Assembly: GCA_027452265.1 (NCBI GenBank)
Contig: DAIDGR010000008.1
Span: 1-35,708, forward strand
DNA length: 35,708 nt
Direction of reading: 5' to 3'
Source of the DNA: Caulobacteraceae bacterium
GTDB taxonomy: Bacteria; Pseudomonadota; Alphaproteobacteria; Caulobacterales; Caulobacteraceae
This document shows, piece after piece, positions 1-8,969 of the stretch. The translations under genes and the position numbers were made by a program. The notes below the pieces were generated by a model that worked only from the letters and a program-made list of their open reading frames with translations, did no database searches and was not told the DNA's origin. Numbering within the stretch: position 1 is the first letter of the stretch; each line of letters opens with the position of its first letter.

Positions 1-449
1 AGAGAGGAGAAGCGAAAGAGGAGCGCGGTGAGAATCCAGGTGGCGCCCGCCGCCAGGCCCGCCGGCCAGGCCAGAGCGAAGAGCACTCCGAAAAAGGTCG
101 CCACGCCTTTGCCGCCTTTGAAGCCCAGCCAGATGGGAAACAGGTGACCGACAAAGGCCGCGCCCGCCGCCAGGGGAAGAAGGCGAGGCCCGAACAGGGC
201 CGCCGCGATCAGAGCCGCCGCCGCGCCTTTACCGGCGTCGCCGATGAGGGTGATCAGAGCCAGGTCGCGACGCCCCGTCCGAAGCACATTGGTGGCCCCG
301 ATATTGCCGGATCCAACCTGACGGATATCCCCGGCGCCGCCCAGGCGCGCGGCGATCAGGCCGAACGGAATCGAGCCCAGCGCATAGCCGCCCACAAGGC
401 AGATCAGGGCCGGACCAAGCAAAGGGGACGCGAGAGCGGACTGGAACAT
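1..449 (-). CDS. plsY: Glycerol-3-phosphate acyltransferase PlsY, C-terminus beyond the window
   Basis: This integral inner-membrane enzyme transfers an acyl group from acyl-phosphate to glycerol-3-phosphate, the first committed step of phospholipid synthesis with PlsX. I translated it directly: it begins [20 protein letters not shown] and is open to the window edge (about 149 residues seen of roughly 200). Family signatures are present: the [10 protein letters not shown] segment of the first helix, [12 protein letters not shown] (glycerol-phosphate/acyl-phosphate loop) near residues 47-58, GDAGKGA near 70, and [18 protein letters not shown] near 101-118. Hydrophobic segments alternate with these loops, as expected for a multi-pass protein. 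It is the last gene of the minus-strand ruvX-pyrB-pyrX cluster, 75 bp after pyrX. The function is secure; only the 3' end is missing. Confidence 0.95.
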   Translation of the reverse strand, partial: MFQSALASPLLGPALICLVGGYALGSIPFGLIAARLGGAGDIRQVGSGNIGATNVLRTGRRDLALITLIGDAGKGAAAALIAAALFGPRLLPLAAGAAFVGHLFPIWLGFKGGKGVATFFGVLFALAWPAGLAAGATWILTALLFRFSS

Positions 450-524
450 GTCGTGAACTCTAGGCCAAGTCGGGGAAGGGCAGAAGGGGGAGAATAGGGC
501 GACCTGGCGGGTCGGTCCGCGACC

Positions 525-1829
525 CTAGGTCCGCGCCTCATGGATCACCCGGCCCTCGGCCAGGGTCAGCAGCACCTCGCCCTGCAAGCGCCGGCCGTCG
601 AAGGCCGAGTTCTTGGACTTCGAGGTCAGGGCCGCCGCGTCGATGATCCGTGGCGCATTGATATCCACCATGATCAGGTCTGCGGGCGCCCCCCGCGACA
701 GGCGGCCGAACTCACGTCCAAGCGCCTTGGCCGGGGCCAGGGTCACGGTCTCCAGAAGGCGGATCAGGGGCGCACGGCCTTCATGGTGCAGGGTCAGGAG
801 GGCCGGCAGCAGCGTTTCAAGCCCGATCGAGCCCGGCGCAGCCTCTTGGAACGGCAGGCGTTTGTCCTCCGCGGGCGCGGGGGCGTGAGCCGAGACCACA
901 AGGTCGATCAGGCCGCTGGCCAGAGCCTCGACCAGGGCCTCCCGATCCATTTCCCCCCGCAACGGCGGGGTCAGTTTCCAGAAGGTGCGATAGTCGCCGA
1001 TGTCCAGTTCGTTGAATGTCAGGTGATTGATCGAGACCGAGGCCTGGATAGGCAGGCCCGCCTCCTTGGCCCGCGCCAGAGGGGCGAGTGAAGCGGCGGT
1101 GCTGAGCTGGTCGCTCAACAGGCGCGCCCCGGCCCCCTTGGTCAGGTCCAACAGGGCGATGTCCCGCTCCAGCATGATCGTCTCGGCGGCGGCCGGCGAG
1201 CCTGCCAGGCCGAGGCGACCGGCAAATTCACTCTCGTGCGCGGCGGCGCCGTCGGTCAGCCAGGGATCAGCCGGCCGATGGGCGACCAGGACGTCCAGTC
1301 CACCGGCGTAGGCGAGCACCCGGCGCATGACCCGGGAGTCGACGATCGGACGGTCGGCGTCGCAGACAAAGGCGCAGCCCGCCTCGTGCATCAGGCCGAT
1401 CTCGGCCAGGGCCTTTCCCTCCAGCCCCTTGGTCGCCGCCCCGGCCGGAATGACGCGGCCGAGACCAATGTCGCGCGCCCGGCGGAGAATGAAGTCGACC
1501 ACTGCCGGATCGTCCACGGGCGGATCCGTATCCGGCATGACCGCCAACGTCGTGACGCCGCCGGCCGCGGCGGCGCGCAGGGCCGATTTTAAGGTTTCCT
1601 TGGGCTCGGAGCCGGGTTCCCCCGTCTTGGCGCGCAGGTCCACCAGTCCCGGACAGACAAGGGCGCCTGCCGCGTCAATCTCTCGGGCGCCGTCGGGCGC
1701 GCCAGGGGCGGTCGCCTGACGCGCGACATCTTCGATCCGGCCGTCTGCCACGAGCACGGAGCCGGGGCCGTCATAGCCGCTTGCCGGGTCAACCAGACGC
1801 GCGCCGCGAATGACAAGGGGAGGGCTCAC
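525..1829 (-). CDS. pyrX: Non-catalytic dihydroorotase homologue (PyrX / PyrC' type)
   Basis: A 434-residue amidohydrolase-fold protein of the dihydroorotase family, usually auto-annotated pyrC. It starts at a GTG that overlaps the pyrB stop by 4 nt (GTGA), so the two are translationally coupled. Active type I dihydroorotases have DxHxHxR after PGLVD; here the stretch is [14 protein letters not shown] (residues 60-73), so both metal-binding His are R66 and K68 and the substrate Arg is G70. The catalytic Asp in TDHAPH is also gone (SAHAPA, residues 313-318). The fold-defining parts remain: [12 protein letters not shown] near 90-101 and an ADLIMVD segment near the C-terminus. In Pseudomonas and relatives, such inactive homologues co-assemble with PyrB and are needed for its activity or stability, which I infer here. 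A true dihydroorotase must lie elsewhere in the genome. Confidence 0.88.
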   Translation of the reverse strand: MSPPLVIRGARLVDPASGYDGPGSVLVADGRIEDVARQATAPGAPDGAREIDAAGALVCPGLVDLRAKTGEPGSEPKETLKSALRAAAAGGVTTLAVMPDTDPPVDDPAVVDFILRRARDIGLGRVIPAGAATKGLEGKALAEIGLMHEAGCAFVCDADRPIVDSRVMRRVLAYAGGLDVLVAHRPADPWLTDGAAAHESEFAGRLGLAGSPAAAETIMLERDIALLDLTKGAGARLLSDQLSTAASLAPLARAKEAGLPIQASVSINHLTFNELDIGDYRTFWKLTPPLRGEMDREALVEALASGLIDLVVSAHAPAPAEDKRLPFQEAAPGSIGLETLLPALLTLHHEGRAPLIRLLETVTLAPAKALGREFGRLSRGAPADLIMVDINAPRIIDAAALTSKSKNSAFDGRRLQGEVLLTLAEGRVIHEART

Positions 1830-2818
1830 GCGTTATCGAGCCTCGCGGCCAGGGAGGCGAGAATGGCCATGCGCACGGCGACGCCCATCTCCACCTGATC
1901 CTGGATCAGACTGATCTCCAGGTCGTCGGCGACGTCGGAGTCGATTTCCACGCCTCGGTTCATGGGGCCCGGGTGCATCACCCGGACGTGGGGCGCGGCG
2001 GCTCCGAGCTTTTCCCGATCCAGGCCGTAAAGGCGAAAATATTCCCGGGTCGAGGGGGCCAAAGCGCCCTGCATGCGCTCGAATTGCAAGCGCAGCATCA
2101 TGACGACATCGGCCCCGGCAATGCCGCGGCGCAGGTCATGTGAGACCTCCACGCCCCAGCGCGCCGCTTGCGGAGGCATCAGGGTCGGAGGGCCGACCAG
2201 GCGCACCCTCGCGCCCATCATGGTCAGAAGGCCGACATTGGAGCGGGCGACGCGGCTGTGCAACACATCGCCGCAGATGGCCACGGTCAGCCCGCCCAGA
2301 CGGCCAAAGGCCCGCCGCAGGCTGAGCGCGTCAAGCAGGGCCTGGGACGGATGTTCGTGCGCCCCGTCGCCGGCATTGACCACGCTGCAACCCACCTTTT
2401 GCGACAGCAGCGAGGCGGCCCCGGACGCAGCGTGACGGATGACCAGTATGTCCGGCTGCATGGCGTTGAGCGTCACGGCCGTATCGATCAGCGTCTCGCC
2501 CTTGGTGATCGATGAGGTGCGCGGGCTCATATTCACGACATCGGCGCCAAGCCGCTTGCCCGCCAGCTCGAATGAGCTCTGGGTCCGGGTCGAGGCCTCG
2601 AAGAAGATGTTGATCAGGGTCCGGCCCTTGAGCAGATCGACTTTCTTGCGCGCCTGGCGGTTGAGGGCGACAAAGTGCTCGGCCAGGTCCAGGAGAGCCG
2701 TGGCCTGGATCGGATCGAGATCGGTAACCGAAAGCAGGTGTCGCTTGGGGAACGGTTGCGCCAGGCGGCGGAGTTCCTCCAGGTCAGTCGCGGGCGTATC
2801 GGTCGCGGAAGACGGCAT
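1826..2818 (-). CDS. pyrB: Aspartate carbamoyltransferase catalytic chain
   Basis: This enzyme condenses carbamoyl phosphate with aspartate to N-carbamoyl-aspartate, the second step of de novo pyrimidine synthesis. The 330-residue protein carries the carbamoyl-phosphate motif [12 protein letters not shown] (near 74-85), the KGETL loop with its catalytic Lys near 105-109, the [12 protein letters not shown] segment (near 154-165) and [12 protein letters not shown] (near 281-292). No regulatory pyrI follows. Instead the stop overlaps the GTG start of the inactive dihydroorotase homologue, the arrangement of class A transcarbamoylases. It follows ruvX by 34 bp on the same strand. The N-terminal extension before the KRHLLS segment (about 24 residues) is typical of this class. 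Confidence 0.97.
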   Translation of the reverse strand: MPSSATDTPATDLEELRRLAQPFPKRHLLSVTDLDPIQATALLDLAEHFVALNRQARKKVDLLKGRTLINIFFEASTRTQSSFELAGKRLGADVVNMSPRTSSITKGETLIDTAVTLNAMQPDILVIRHAASGAASLLSQKVGCSVVNAGDGAHEHPSQALLDALSLRRAFGRLGGLTVAICGDVLHSRVARSNVGLLTMMGARVRLVGPPTLMPPQAARWGVEVSHDLRRGIAGADVVMMLRLQFERMQGALAPSTREYFRLYGLDREKLGAAAPHVRVMHPGPMNRGVEIDSDVADDLEISLIQDQVEMGVAVRMAILASLAARLDNA

Positions 2819-2852
2819 CGATCGTGGCTTCTAGACGTCTCTCCGATTCCGT

Positions 2853-3326
2853 TCAAACCGGGGCATGGCGCAGGCGATCAAGGGCCCCCTGCAGGATCCA
2901 GACCGCGGCCAGGCTGTCCACCTTGCGGGCCCGGGCGGCGCGGCTGGCGTCGGCCTCCTCGATCAGCATACGTTGAACGGCGGCGGTGGAGAGACGCTCG
3001 TCCCAAAACGCGATCGGCAGGTCGCGGCGGCGCAGGGTGTTGCGGGCGAAGGCCCGGGCCGACTGGCAGCGCGGCCCCTCGGTCCCGTCCATGTTGACGG
3101 GCAGGCCGATCACCCATCCCGCCGCCTCCCGGCTTTGCATCAGGCGCTCGAGCTCCGCCAGATCGACCTCGAAACGCTTGCGCGCGACGACGGCGAGGGA
3201 GCTGGCGATCATGCGTGAGGCGTCCGAGACGGCCACGCCGATGGTCTGGGTTCCCAGGTCAAGCCCCAGGACTGGCGCGCGCGGGGGCAGGGCGGCGGGA
3301 AGCTGGGCCAAATCGAGCACGGGCAT
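2853..3326 (-). CDS. ruvX: Putative pre-16S rRNA nuclease RuvX/YqgF
   Basis: RNase H-fold protein of the YqgF family, implicated in trimming the 5' end of pre-16S rRNA; 157 residues from the chosen ATG. Hallmarks are VLGLDLGTQTIGVAVSD (metal-binding Asp in the first strand, near residue 22), GLPVNMDGTEG in the middle, WDERLST (near 109-115) and KVDSLAAVWILQ near the C-terminus with the last acidic residue. An in-frame ATG lies 16 codons upstream (3374), but the 3326 start gives the usual family length and has AAAAGG about 6 nt ahead. It is the first gene of the minus-strand cluster with pyrB and is divergent from gatC across 114 bp. Confidence 0.93.
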   Translation of the reverse strand: MPVLDLAQLPAALPPRAPVLGLDLGTQTIGVAVSDASRMIASSLAVVARKRFEVDLAELERLMQSREAAGWVIGLPVNMDGTEGPRCQSARAFARNTLRRRDLPIAFWDERLSTAAVQRMLIEEADASRAARARKVDSLAAVWILQGALDRLRHAPV

Positions 3327-3440
3327 GGCGCCTTTTGCGCTCTCCTCGCGTCCTGTCAAACGGGGCCTTGTCAAAGCTGAGCGCCGCGCCTAACCGAAGC
3401 CGCCCATTTGCCTGGAGGCGCCGCTTAGACGGCGACCAAG

Positions 3441-3728
3441 ATGCCCCTCGACGCGCAGACCGTTCGCAAGGTCGCCAAGCTGGCCTGCCTGAAGATCCCC
3501 GAGGCGCGCCTTGCGCCCCTGGCCGAGGAGCTGAGCGGCATCCTCGCCTGGATCGAGCAGTTGGATGAAGTGGATGTGACGGGCGTTGAGCCGATGACCT
3601 CGGCGGTGGCCATCCGGCTTCCGATGCGCGAGGACGTGGTGACCGAGGGAGGCGATGCGGCGGCCATCCTGGCCAACGCACCCGCCCGCCACGACGGCTT
3701 CTTCAGCGTACCGAAGGTCGTCGAATGA
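3441..3728 (+). CDS. gatC: Asp-tRNA(Asn)/Glu-tRNA(Gln) amidotransferase subunit C
   Basis: A 95-residue subunit of the GatCAB amidotransferase, which converts mischarged Glu-tRNA(Gln) and Asp-tRNA(Asn) to the correct aminoacyl-tRNAs. GatC wraps around the GatA-GatB interface and stabilises it. The family pattern is visible: [14 protein letters not shown] at the N-terminus, a helix ending in [12 protein letters not shown], then the VTGVEPMTS turn and a C-terminal R/D-rich segment ending with [12 protein letters not shown]. Its stop overlaps the gatA start by 4 nt (ATGA), indicating translational coupling. gatB is 11 kb downstream on the same strand, so the three subunits are split between two loci. 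Confidence 0.95.
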   Translation: MPLDAQTVRKVAKLACLKIPEARLAPLAEELSGILAWIEQLDEVDVTGVEPMTSAVAIRLPMREDVVTEGGDAAAILANAPARHDGFFSVPKVVE

Positions 3729-5197
3729 GCGATCTCCTGTCTCTTAGCCTCACCGAAGCGCTCGCGGGTCTCTCGTCACGGCGCTTTTCAGCCGTCGAGC
3801 TGACCGAGGCCTACCTGGCGGAAATGACCGCCGCCCGGCCGCTCAACGCCTATGTGCTTGAGACTCCCGATCAGGCCCTGGCCATGGCGCGGGAGAGCGA
3901 CGCCCGGATTGCGCGTGGCGAGCTCCGCCCCCTGGAAGGGGCTCCACTCGGAATCAAGGACCTCTTCTGCACCAAGGGCGTGCGCTCGACCGCGGCGTCC
4001 AAAATCCTGAGCAACTTCGTCCCACCCTACGAGTCGACGGTCAGCGCCCAACTCTGGCGTGACGGGGCGGTGATGCTGGGCAAGCTGAACCTGGACGAGT
4101 TCGCCATGGGTTCGTCCAACGAGACCAGCGCCTTTGGCCCGGTGATCAATCCCTGGCGGGCGGAAGGCTCAAACCGCGCCCTGTCTCCCGGAGGCTCTTC
4201 GGGCGGATCGGCGGCGGCGGTAAGCGCGCGCCTGGCCCTGGGGGCCACGGCGACGGATACGGGCGGTTCAATTCGCCAGCCTGCGTCCCTGACCGGGACG
4301 GTGGGGGTGAAACCGACCTATGGGCGTTGTTCGCGCTGGGGCGTGGTGGCCTTCGCGTCCTCCCTCGACCAGGCCGGCCCCATCGCTCGGACCGTGGCCG
4401 ATGCGGCGCTCCTTTTGCGGTCCATGAGCGGCCACGACCCCAAGGACTCCACCAGCTTGCCCGTTGAGGTCCCGGACTTCACCGCCGCCGTGGGCAAAAG
4501 TCCAAAGGGCCTGCGCATCGGCGTGCCCAAGGAATATCGTGTCGAGGGAATGCCCGCCGAGATCGAGGCGCTGTGGAGCCAGGGCGTTACCTGGCTGAAG
4601 GACGCCGGATGCGAGATCGTCGAGGTGTCGCTGCCGCATACGCGATACGCGCTGCCGGCCTACTATATCATCGCCCCGGCTGAGGCCTCGTCCAACCTCG
4701 CGCGCTACGATGGCATGCGCTACGGGCTCCGCGCCCCCGGCGACAGCCTGCGCGAGGTCTATGAGGCGAGCCGCGCCGAGGGCTTTGGCGATGAGGTGCA
4801 ACGGCGGGTGATGATTGGCGCCTATGTGCTCTCGGCTGGCTATTACGACGCCTATTATCTGAAGGCGCAGAAGGTCAGGCGGCGCATTGCTGACGATTTC
4901 ACCGCCGCCTTTGACAAGGTGGACGCGCTTCTGACGCCAACGGCCCCGTCCGCGGCCTTCGCGCTCGGCGACGCCAAGGCTGACCCTGTGGCCATGTATC
5001 TCAACGACATCTTCACGGTGACGGTGAACCTGGCCGGTCTGCCCGCGATCAGCGTCCCGGGAGGTCTTGACCGGACGGGCCTTCCCCTCGGCCTGCAGCT
5101 CATCGGCCGCCCGCTGGATGAGGAAACCCTGTTTACCCTGGGCGCAGCGGTGGAAAAGGCGGCGGCCTTCACCGCGCGGCCCGATCGGTGGTGGTGA
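3725..5197 (+). CDS. gatA: Asp-tRNA(Asn)/Glu-tRNA(Gln) amidotransferase subunit A (glutaminase)
   Basis: A 490-residue amidase-signature enzyme that hydrolyses glutamine and channels ammonia to GatB. The Ser-cisSer-Lys triad is readable: K78 in GIKDLF, S158 in the [15 protein letters not shown] signature, and nucleophile S182 in [10 protein letters not shown]. The remaining core matches full-length GatA, including [23 protein letters not shown] (near 195-217), the [16 protein letters not shown] helix and the DALLTPTAP strand. Length is normal. It is coupled to gatC by a 4-nt overlap and followed after 7 bp by a small membrane protein, so all three are probably co-transcribed. Confidence 0.97.
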   Translation: MSDLLSLSLTEALAGLSSRRFSAVELTEAYLAEMTAARPLNAYVLETPDQALAMARESDARIARGELRPLEGAPLGIKDLFCTKGVRSTAASKILSNFVPPYESTVSAQLWRDGAVMLGKLNLDEFAMGSSNETSAFGPVINPWRAEGSNRALSPGGSSGGSAAAVSARLALGATATDTGGSIRQPASLTGTVGVKPTYGRCSRWGVVAFASSLDQAGPIARTVADAALLLRSMSGHDPKDSTSLPVEVPDFTAAVGKSPKGLRIGVPKEYRVEGMPAEIEALWSQGVTWLKDAGCEIVEVSLPHTRYALPAYYIIAPAEASSNLARYDGMRYGLRAPGDSLREVYEASRAEGFGDEVQRRVMIGAYVLSAGYYDAYYLKAQKVRRRIADDFTAAFDKVDALLTPTAPSAAFALGDAKADPVAMYLNDIFTVTVNLAGLPAISVPGGLDRTGLPLGLQLIGRPLDEETLFTLGAAVEKAAAFTARPDRWW

Positions 5198-5204
5198 GAC
5201 GCCG

Positions 5205-5810
5205 GTGAACGGCGAGCGGTCAGCCCCCTCGCGCCGGCTCTGGCTGACTGTAGGCGAGATCGTGGCGGTCGCCGCTCTGGTGATCGCGGGACTGAACTAT
5301 TGGGACGCGCGCCAGGAACGGCTGGCCGCCGCTCGCCATCTGGCTCAGACCTCCAGCGCCGAAACGGCCTTCGTTGCGCGCGCCAGCCGCGCCCCGGATG
5401 GCCACAGCCTGACCCTGGCTCCGCTCAACCCGAGTGAGGTCATTACCAGCGAGCGCTATGTGTTTCCCCACGCCATTACGGCGGATGTGGAGTCGGTCAC
5501 GGCCGCGACGCCCGAGATCGCCGCCGACTGGGTGGCGCCCGGCGTAAAGCGCGCGGTCGGTGCGGCCGGTCTGAGGCGGCCAGGCGTGCTGGCCATCCCC
5601 GTGGTCATCGAGACCAGCTTCATCGAGGGCGGAGACGCCCATACCGACGCCTCGCTCTATCTCCTGGGTGTCGCCTGGCGCCCGCGCCTGCTGCTCGGAC
5701 CGCGCGTCACCCTGACCGGCCTGTCTCTGAGCCGCCGCGGGGTCAGGGGGGATCCTCAAAAGCTCGCGGACGCCGCCTGGTCGTCGCGCAAGACCCTGTC
5801 GACGCCGTAG
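5205..5810 (+). CDS. Uncharacterised single-pass membrane protein downstream of gatA
   Basis: I do not recognise a named family. The reading frame is open well upstream into gatA, but the sensible start is the GTG at 5205, 7 bp after the gatA stop, giving 201 residues that begin MNGERSAPSRRLWLTVGEIV. A short positively charged N-terminus is followed by one hydrophobic helix (about residues 14-32, VGEIVAVAALVIAGLNYW). Then comes a likely extracytoplasmic domain with no Cys, ending RKTLSTP. Part of this domain reads like a beta-rich periplasmic module (YVFPHAITADVESVTAA; VIETSFIEGGDAHTDASLYLL). Probably co-transcribed with gatCA. It converges on the minus-strand gene ending at 5832 with only 21 bp between them. 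Function unknown. Confidence 0.75.
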   Translation: MNGERSAPSRRLWLTVGEIVAVAALVIAGLNYWDARQERLAAARHLAQTSSAETAFVARASRAPDGHSLTLAPLNPSEVITSERYVFPHAITADVESVTAATPEIAADWVAPGVKRAVGAAGLRRPGVLAIPVVIETSFIEGGDAHTDASLYLLGVAWRPRLLLGPRVTLTGLSLSRRGVRGDPQKLADAAWSSRKTLSTP

Positions 5811-5831
5811 GGCGGGCGCGGCGAGCGGGCC

Positions 5832-8402
5832 TTAGCGCGCGTGTTCGGCCTCACTGAAGGGGTGGGCGCCGCAGGATCCGCAGACGCGCTCGCCCGCTGC
5901 GCCACTCAGAGCAAAATCGCCGCAGGCGGGACAGACTTCGGCTGGCTCGCTCGGCCTGACCGCCGAGCTGCTGCTGCGATGGACCGGCAGGAAGACGAGG
6001 TTGTCTGGCGCCGCGCCCCGCGAAAAGCCCTTGGAAATGAACCGCGCCACGGGCTGAGGTTCGGCTTCGCCCAGGCCCTCCCGGTCGAGGGGCTCAGGAT
6101 CGCCCGCCGCGAGGTCGCGCCGGTCGAGATAAGAGACGCCGAGCTCGCGGAAGACGTAGTCGAGGATCGAGGTGGCCGAGCGGATCTGGTCGTTGCCGGT
6201 CACCGCGCCGGCGGGATCGAAACGGGTGAAGACGAACGCGTCGACGAATTCATCCAGGGGAACGCCATATTGCAGGCCGATCGAGACCGCGATGGCGAAG
6301 TTGTTCATCAGCGAACGGAAGGCGGCGCCTTCCTTGTGCATGTCGATGAAGATCTCCCCCAGGGCCCCATCGTCATATTCGCCGGTGTGGAGATAGACCT
6401 TGTGGCCGCCCACCGTGGCCTTCTGGATATAGCCTTTGCGCCGGTCGGGCAGGCGCTGTCGGCCAGGGCTCGCGGGGATAACGCGCTCCACGACCCGCTC
6501 AACGATCTTCTCACGGAACTCGACGTTCGGCGTTCGCGTCTCTTCAGCCGGGGGAAGCTCAAGACAGAAGTCGATCCCGCGCGGCGCGCGCGCCAGGCGG
6601 ATCACCCGTAGACCCGCCTTGAACGCGGCCGCCTGGAGGGCAATCGCCTCGGCCACTGAGGCGGTTGCGGGAAGGGGGAGGGCCGGGGCGAGGGGCGCGT
6701 CGAAAACGCCATCCAAGGCCGCCGCCATGGCGATCCGCGCGCTGGAGGAAATCTCGTCGCCCGTGAGGAGGGCGTGGACGACCTGGGTGGAAAGGCCGGG
6801 CTGCGCGTCCAGGCGCCCATCGCCCATCACGTGACGTTCGGCTTCGGCGATCTCCTCGGAGGTGAACCCCGCCCGGCGTAGGGGCGAGTCGTGGACAGGA
6901 TCGCCGCCCAGCACGTCCCGCACAAAGCCCTCGCCCAGGACCGATGACGAGAACGCGTCCTCCAGGGTCCTGGCCGTGGTGAGGGCCGCTTCAACCGCCC
7001 GACGCTCCAATTCGGTGAAGCCGGCCGCCGCCAATCGCTCGGGGGTCAGGGCCGGCGCGCCGGCAAGGGTGCGCGTCCCGAACAGGGCGAGGCGCAGGCT
7101 GTTGATGTCGCCGCCGAGCCGCCGGAGTCCTTCGACAGCCGCAGGATGCAGGGACGGGAGGATCGTGCCGTCCGCGGTCTCGCTCCAGATGACCGGACCG
7201 CGCCAGGGTTCGGCGTCTAGCGAAACCCCGCCGAGGCGAAGGGCAAGTTCGGCGGAGGCTGCCGGCCCAGTCACCTCGAAATTGCGCCGGGCGAACCCCT
7301 CCGGCGCCTGAGGCGGCCGGCCGAGCCGTATGGCCAGGTCTCTGGACGCCGCGAGAGCACTTTTGTGGAGGCCCTTGACGATCTCCACGGCCCGGGCGCG
7401 CCCGCCGTCGCTGTCATAGGCGAGGCCTTCCGACGCGAGGCGTTCGGCCAGGCCGGCGACACCCAAGGCGACGCTTCGATGGTCACGCCGGGCATAGGCC
7501 TCCAAAGCGGTTTCGCTGAACCCGACCGAGACGTCGATATCGAGGGCTGTGACCATGAGGTAGGCCAGCTCTGCGATCCGCGCCGGATCGACCGCCTCAA
7601 CCAGATTGATAGCCGCCGTCGGTCCCGCGCGACTGCGCCAGCGCGCCTCCACGGCGGCGGAATGCCGCGCGATTTCAAGTGTCTCCCGGCTCCATACGGC
7701 GGCGGCCGTCGCGGTCTCGTCAGGCCCGGCGAGGACGCACGCGGCGTCGAATAAGGGGGCGGCGTCGAGGCCGGCGACGCCGAGGGCGATGGCGTCCGCC
7801 AGGTCCGCGTCGCTCGCCCCAGCCTCTCTCGCGGCGTGGCCCGCGCGGGCCAAGGCTTGGTTGGCGCGCGGATCGGCGCAGGCTGCGGCATCGCCTTCGC
7901 AACGCAGAACCGCCTGGCTCACCGCCCTGAGGCGGGAGTGAAGGTGCGAAGAGGGGGGCGAGATGGGCGAGGCCGTGGTCCTGGACGGGGGCGCGGAGCT
8001 GGGGTCCAGGGCGAGGGGATGCAGACGGGCTCCAAAGGCCAGGCGCGGACCGGGCGCCGCCTCACCCCGCAACAGCGCGCGGACGAGCTCGGCGCGAAAG
8101 GCGTGGGCTTCGTCGCGCGCGGTGAAATGGCCAAGCGCCAGTCCCCAGGTCGCCAGCCGCGCGGCATAGGCGTCGGGTCCGCCCGCCAGCCAGGCCTGGG
8201 CGGTCTCGTCCGCGGGCAGGGGCTCGATTTCGAGCGGGAGATCGCGGGGCAGCGTGTCCGCCCAGTCCAGCCAGGCCTCGACCCTGGCGTTCGACCAGCC
8301 CTCGGGGGCGAAGACCTCGATCTCTCCCTGGCCACGCTCCAGCCATCGGGGACCGCCGGCGACGTCGAAAGTCCGGGCCTGGATCCTGGAGCGGCGCGTC
8401 AT
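5832..8402 (-). CDS. Degenerate class II (B12-dependent) ribonucleotide reductase homologue with TSCPD domain and C-terminal zinc ribbon
   Basis: An 856-residue protein from an ATG with a strong GAGGAGG site 6 nt ahead; the frame runs on to 8858 but those residues look non-coding. Residues about 60-125 match the NrdJ N-terminal domain ([17 protein letters not shown]). The segment [24 protein letters not shown] matches the reductase core. Residues about 645-750 are nearly canonical NrdJ C-terminus: [40 protein letters not shown] and [16 protein letters not shown]. The tail has CPACG and CGSCG (about 824-848), a zinc ribbon like NrdJ's redox tail. Missing are the KYGSGTGSNFS loop, the NPCSE motif and the Cys of CNLASLNL (here GPTAAINL), and the middle is shortened. 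Reductase activity is therefore unlikely. Two NrdR-like boxes lie upstream. A regulatory or scaffold role is only inference. Confidence 0.85.
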   Translation of the reverse strand: MTRRSRIQARTFDVAGGPRWLERGQGEIEVFAPEGWSNARVEAWLDWADTLPRDLPLEIEPLPADETAQAWLAGGPDAYAARLATWGLALGHFTARDEAHAFRAELVRALLRGEAAPGPRLAFGARLHPLALDPSSAPPSRTTASPISPPSSHLHSRLRAVSQAVLRCEGDAAACADPRANQALARAGHAAREAGASDADLADAIALGVAGLDAAPLFDAACVLAGPDETATAAAVWSRETLEIARHSAAVEARWRSRAGPTAAINLVEAVDPARIAELAYLMVTALDIDVSVGFSETALEAYARRDHRSVALGVAGLAERLASEGLAYDSDGGRARAVEIVKGLHKSALAASRDLAIRLGRPPQAPEGFARRNFEVTGPAASAELALRLGGVSLDAEPWRGPVIWSETADGTILPSLHPAAVEGLRRLGGDINSLRLALFGTRTLAGAPALTPERLAAAGFTELERRAVEAALTTARTLEDAFSSSVLGEGFVRDVLGGDPVHDSPLRRAGFTSEEIAEAERHVMGDGRLDAQPGLSTQVVHALLTGDEISSSARIAMAAALDGVFDAPLAPALPLPATASVAEAIALQAAAFKAGLRVIRLARAPRGIDFCLELPPAEETRTPNVEFREKIVERVVERVIPASPGRQRLPDRRKGYIQKATVGGHKVYLHTGEYDDGALGEIFIDMHKEGAAFRSLMNNFAIAVSIGLQYGVPLDEFVDAFVFTRFDPAGAVTGNDQIRSATSILDYVFRELGVSYLDRRDLAAGDPEPLDREGLGEAEPQPVARFISKGFSRGAAPDNLVFLPVHRSSSSAVRPSEPAEVCPACGDFALSGAAGERVCGSCGAHPFSEAEHAR

Positions 8403-8446
8403 GGGAAGCCTCCTCTTCGAGACGCTAGGAGAGGCGCAGCGCGGAG

Positions 8447-8462
8447 GCAATAGATGTTGGGT
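8447..8462. promoter_or_regulatory. Candidate NrdR box 1
   Basis: This 16-mer matches the NrdR consensus acaCwaTATaTwGtgt at 11 of 16 positions (core aatagatgttggg). On the minus strand it overlaps the place where a -10 element of the reductase-like gene would fall (8450-8455, 17 bp after a TTGTCC -35 at 8473-8478). Its pairing with the box at 8479-8494, 16 bp away, is what makes it credible; alone it would be weak. Confidence 0.5.
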
Positions 8463-8478
8463 CTCAACCGGTGGACAA

Positions 8479-8494
8479 CCGCTATATCTTGAGT
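8479..8494. promoter_or_regulatory. Candidate NrdR box 2
   Basis: This 16-mer matches the NrdR consensus at 12 of 16 positions, with the core CTATATCTTG intact apart from one base. It is separated from box 1 by exactly 16 bp (32 bp start to start, about three helical turns), the tandem spacing NrdR uses to bind cooperatively. The boxes sit in the 171-bp divergent region between the reductase-like gene and the NDUFA12-like gene. Binding is inferred, not shown. Confidence 0.6.
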
Positions 8495-8538
8495 GGATAG
8501 GAGACGACCGCGCAGCCATCGCCGCGCATCTGGGCCCC

Positions 8539-8573
8539 TGGACGCGGGCCGGCCTGCCGCCTATAGACCCGGC
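8539..8573 (+). promoter_or_regulatory. Candidate promoter giving a leaderless NDUFA12-like mRNA
   Basis: TGGACG (8539-8544) and TATAGA (8562-8567) are separated by 17 bp and match sigma-70 hexamers at 4 of 6 positions each. Transcription would begin about 7 nt after the -10, at or next to the GTG start at 8574. There is no Shine-Dalgarno sequence before that GTG, which fits a leaderless transcript, a common feature in Caulobacter. Prediction only. Confidence 0.4.
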
Positions 8574-8969
8574 GTGCTCAGAGATATCTTTACATGGTGG
8601 TTCGGCGCGACCATCGGCGCGCGCAACCAGATCCGTCGCTCGGCCCGGCTCGTGGGCCATGACGATACGGGCAACGCCTATTACGAGAGCGTGGATCCCA
8701 AGTTTTCCTATGACGGGCACACCCGTCGCTTCGTGATCTACAAGGGCTATGCCGACGCATCCAAGGTTCCGCCGGAATGGCACGGCTGGCTGCACCATAC
8801 CTTCGATGAGCCGCCGACCCGGGCGCCTTTGCCGCGCAAGGCCTGGGAAAAGGATCACAAGCCCAATCTGACCGGCACCATCTGGGCGTGGCGCCCTCGC
8901 GGCGCCCTGGCGCGGGGCGGAGAGCGGGCCGCCTCGAGCGGCGATTACGAGCCGTGGACCGGCGACTGA
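8574..8969 (+). CDS. NDUFA12-family NADH:ubiquinone oxidoreductase accessory protein
   Basis: Bacterial relative of the mitochondrial complex I subunit NDUFA12 (B17.2), an accessory subunit of respiratory complex I in alphaproteobacteria. The chosen GTG gives 131 residues beginning [17 protein letters not shown]. Family features follow in order: [16 protein letters not shown] (near 24-39), [26 protein letters not shown] (near 51-76), the DEPP segment, and [14 protein letters not shown] near 89-102. These are the W, H, P and G positions shared with B17.2. The reading frame extends upstream to 8493, but that part is not family-like. Its 3' end overlaps the likely GTG start of the DUF2155 gene by 16 nt. 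The pairing of NDUFA12 with DUF2155 and aat is common in this bacterial class. Confidence 0.9.
   Translation: MLRDIFTWWFGATIGARNQIRRSARLVGHDDTGNAYYESVDPKFSYDGHTRRFVIYKGYADASKVPPEWHGWLHHTFDEPPTRAPLPRKAWEKDHKPNLTGTIWAWRPRGALARGGERAASSGDYEPWTGD

Noticed and set aside
8403-8573. Cobalamin riboswitch before the B12-reductase-like gene
   Set aside because: I looked for a B12 box (GCCACTG) and stem-rich leader in the 171-bp region and found none. The region is also too short for a complete cobalamin riboswitch.
8403-8858. N-terminal extension of the reductase-like protein
   Set aside because: The frame is open to 8858, but the added 152 residues resemble no family, lie over the divergent NDUFA12 gene, and the strong GAGGAGG site precedes the ATG at 8402.
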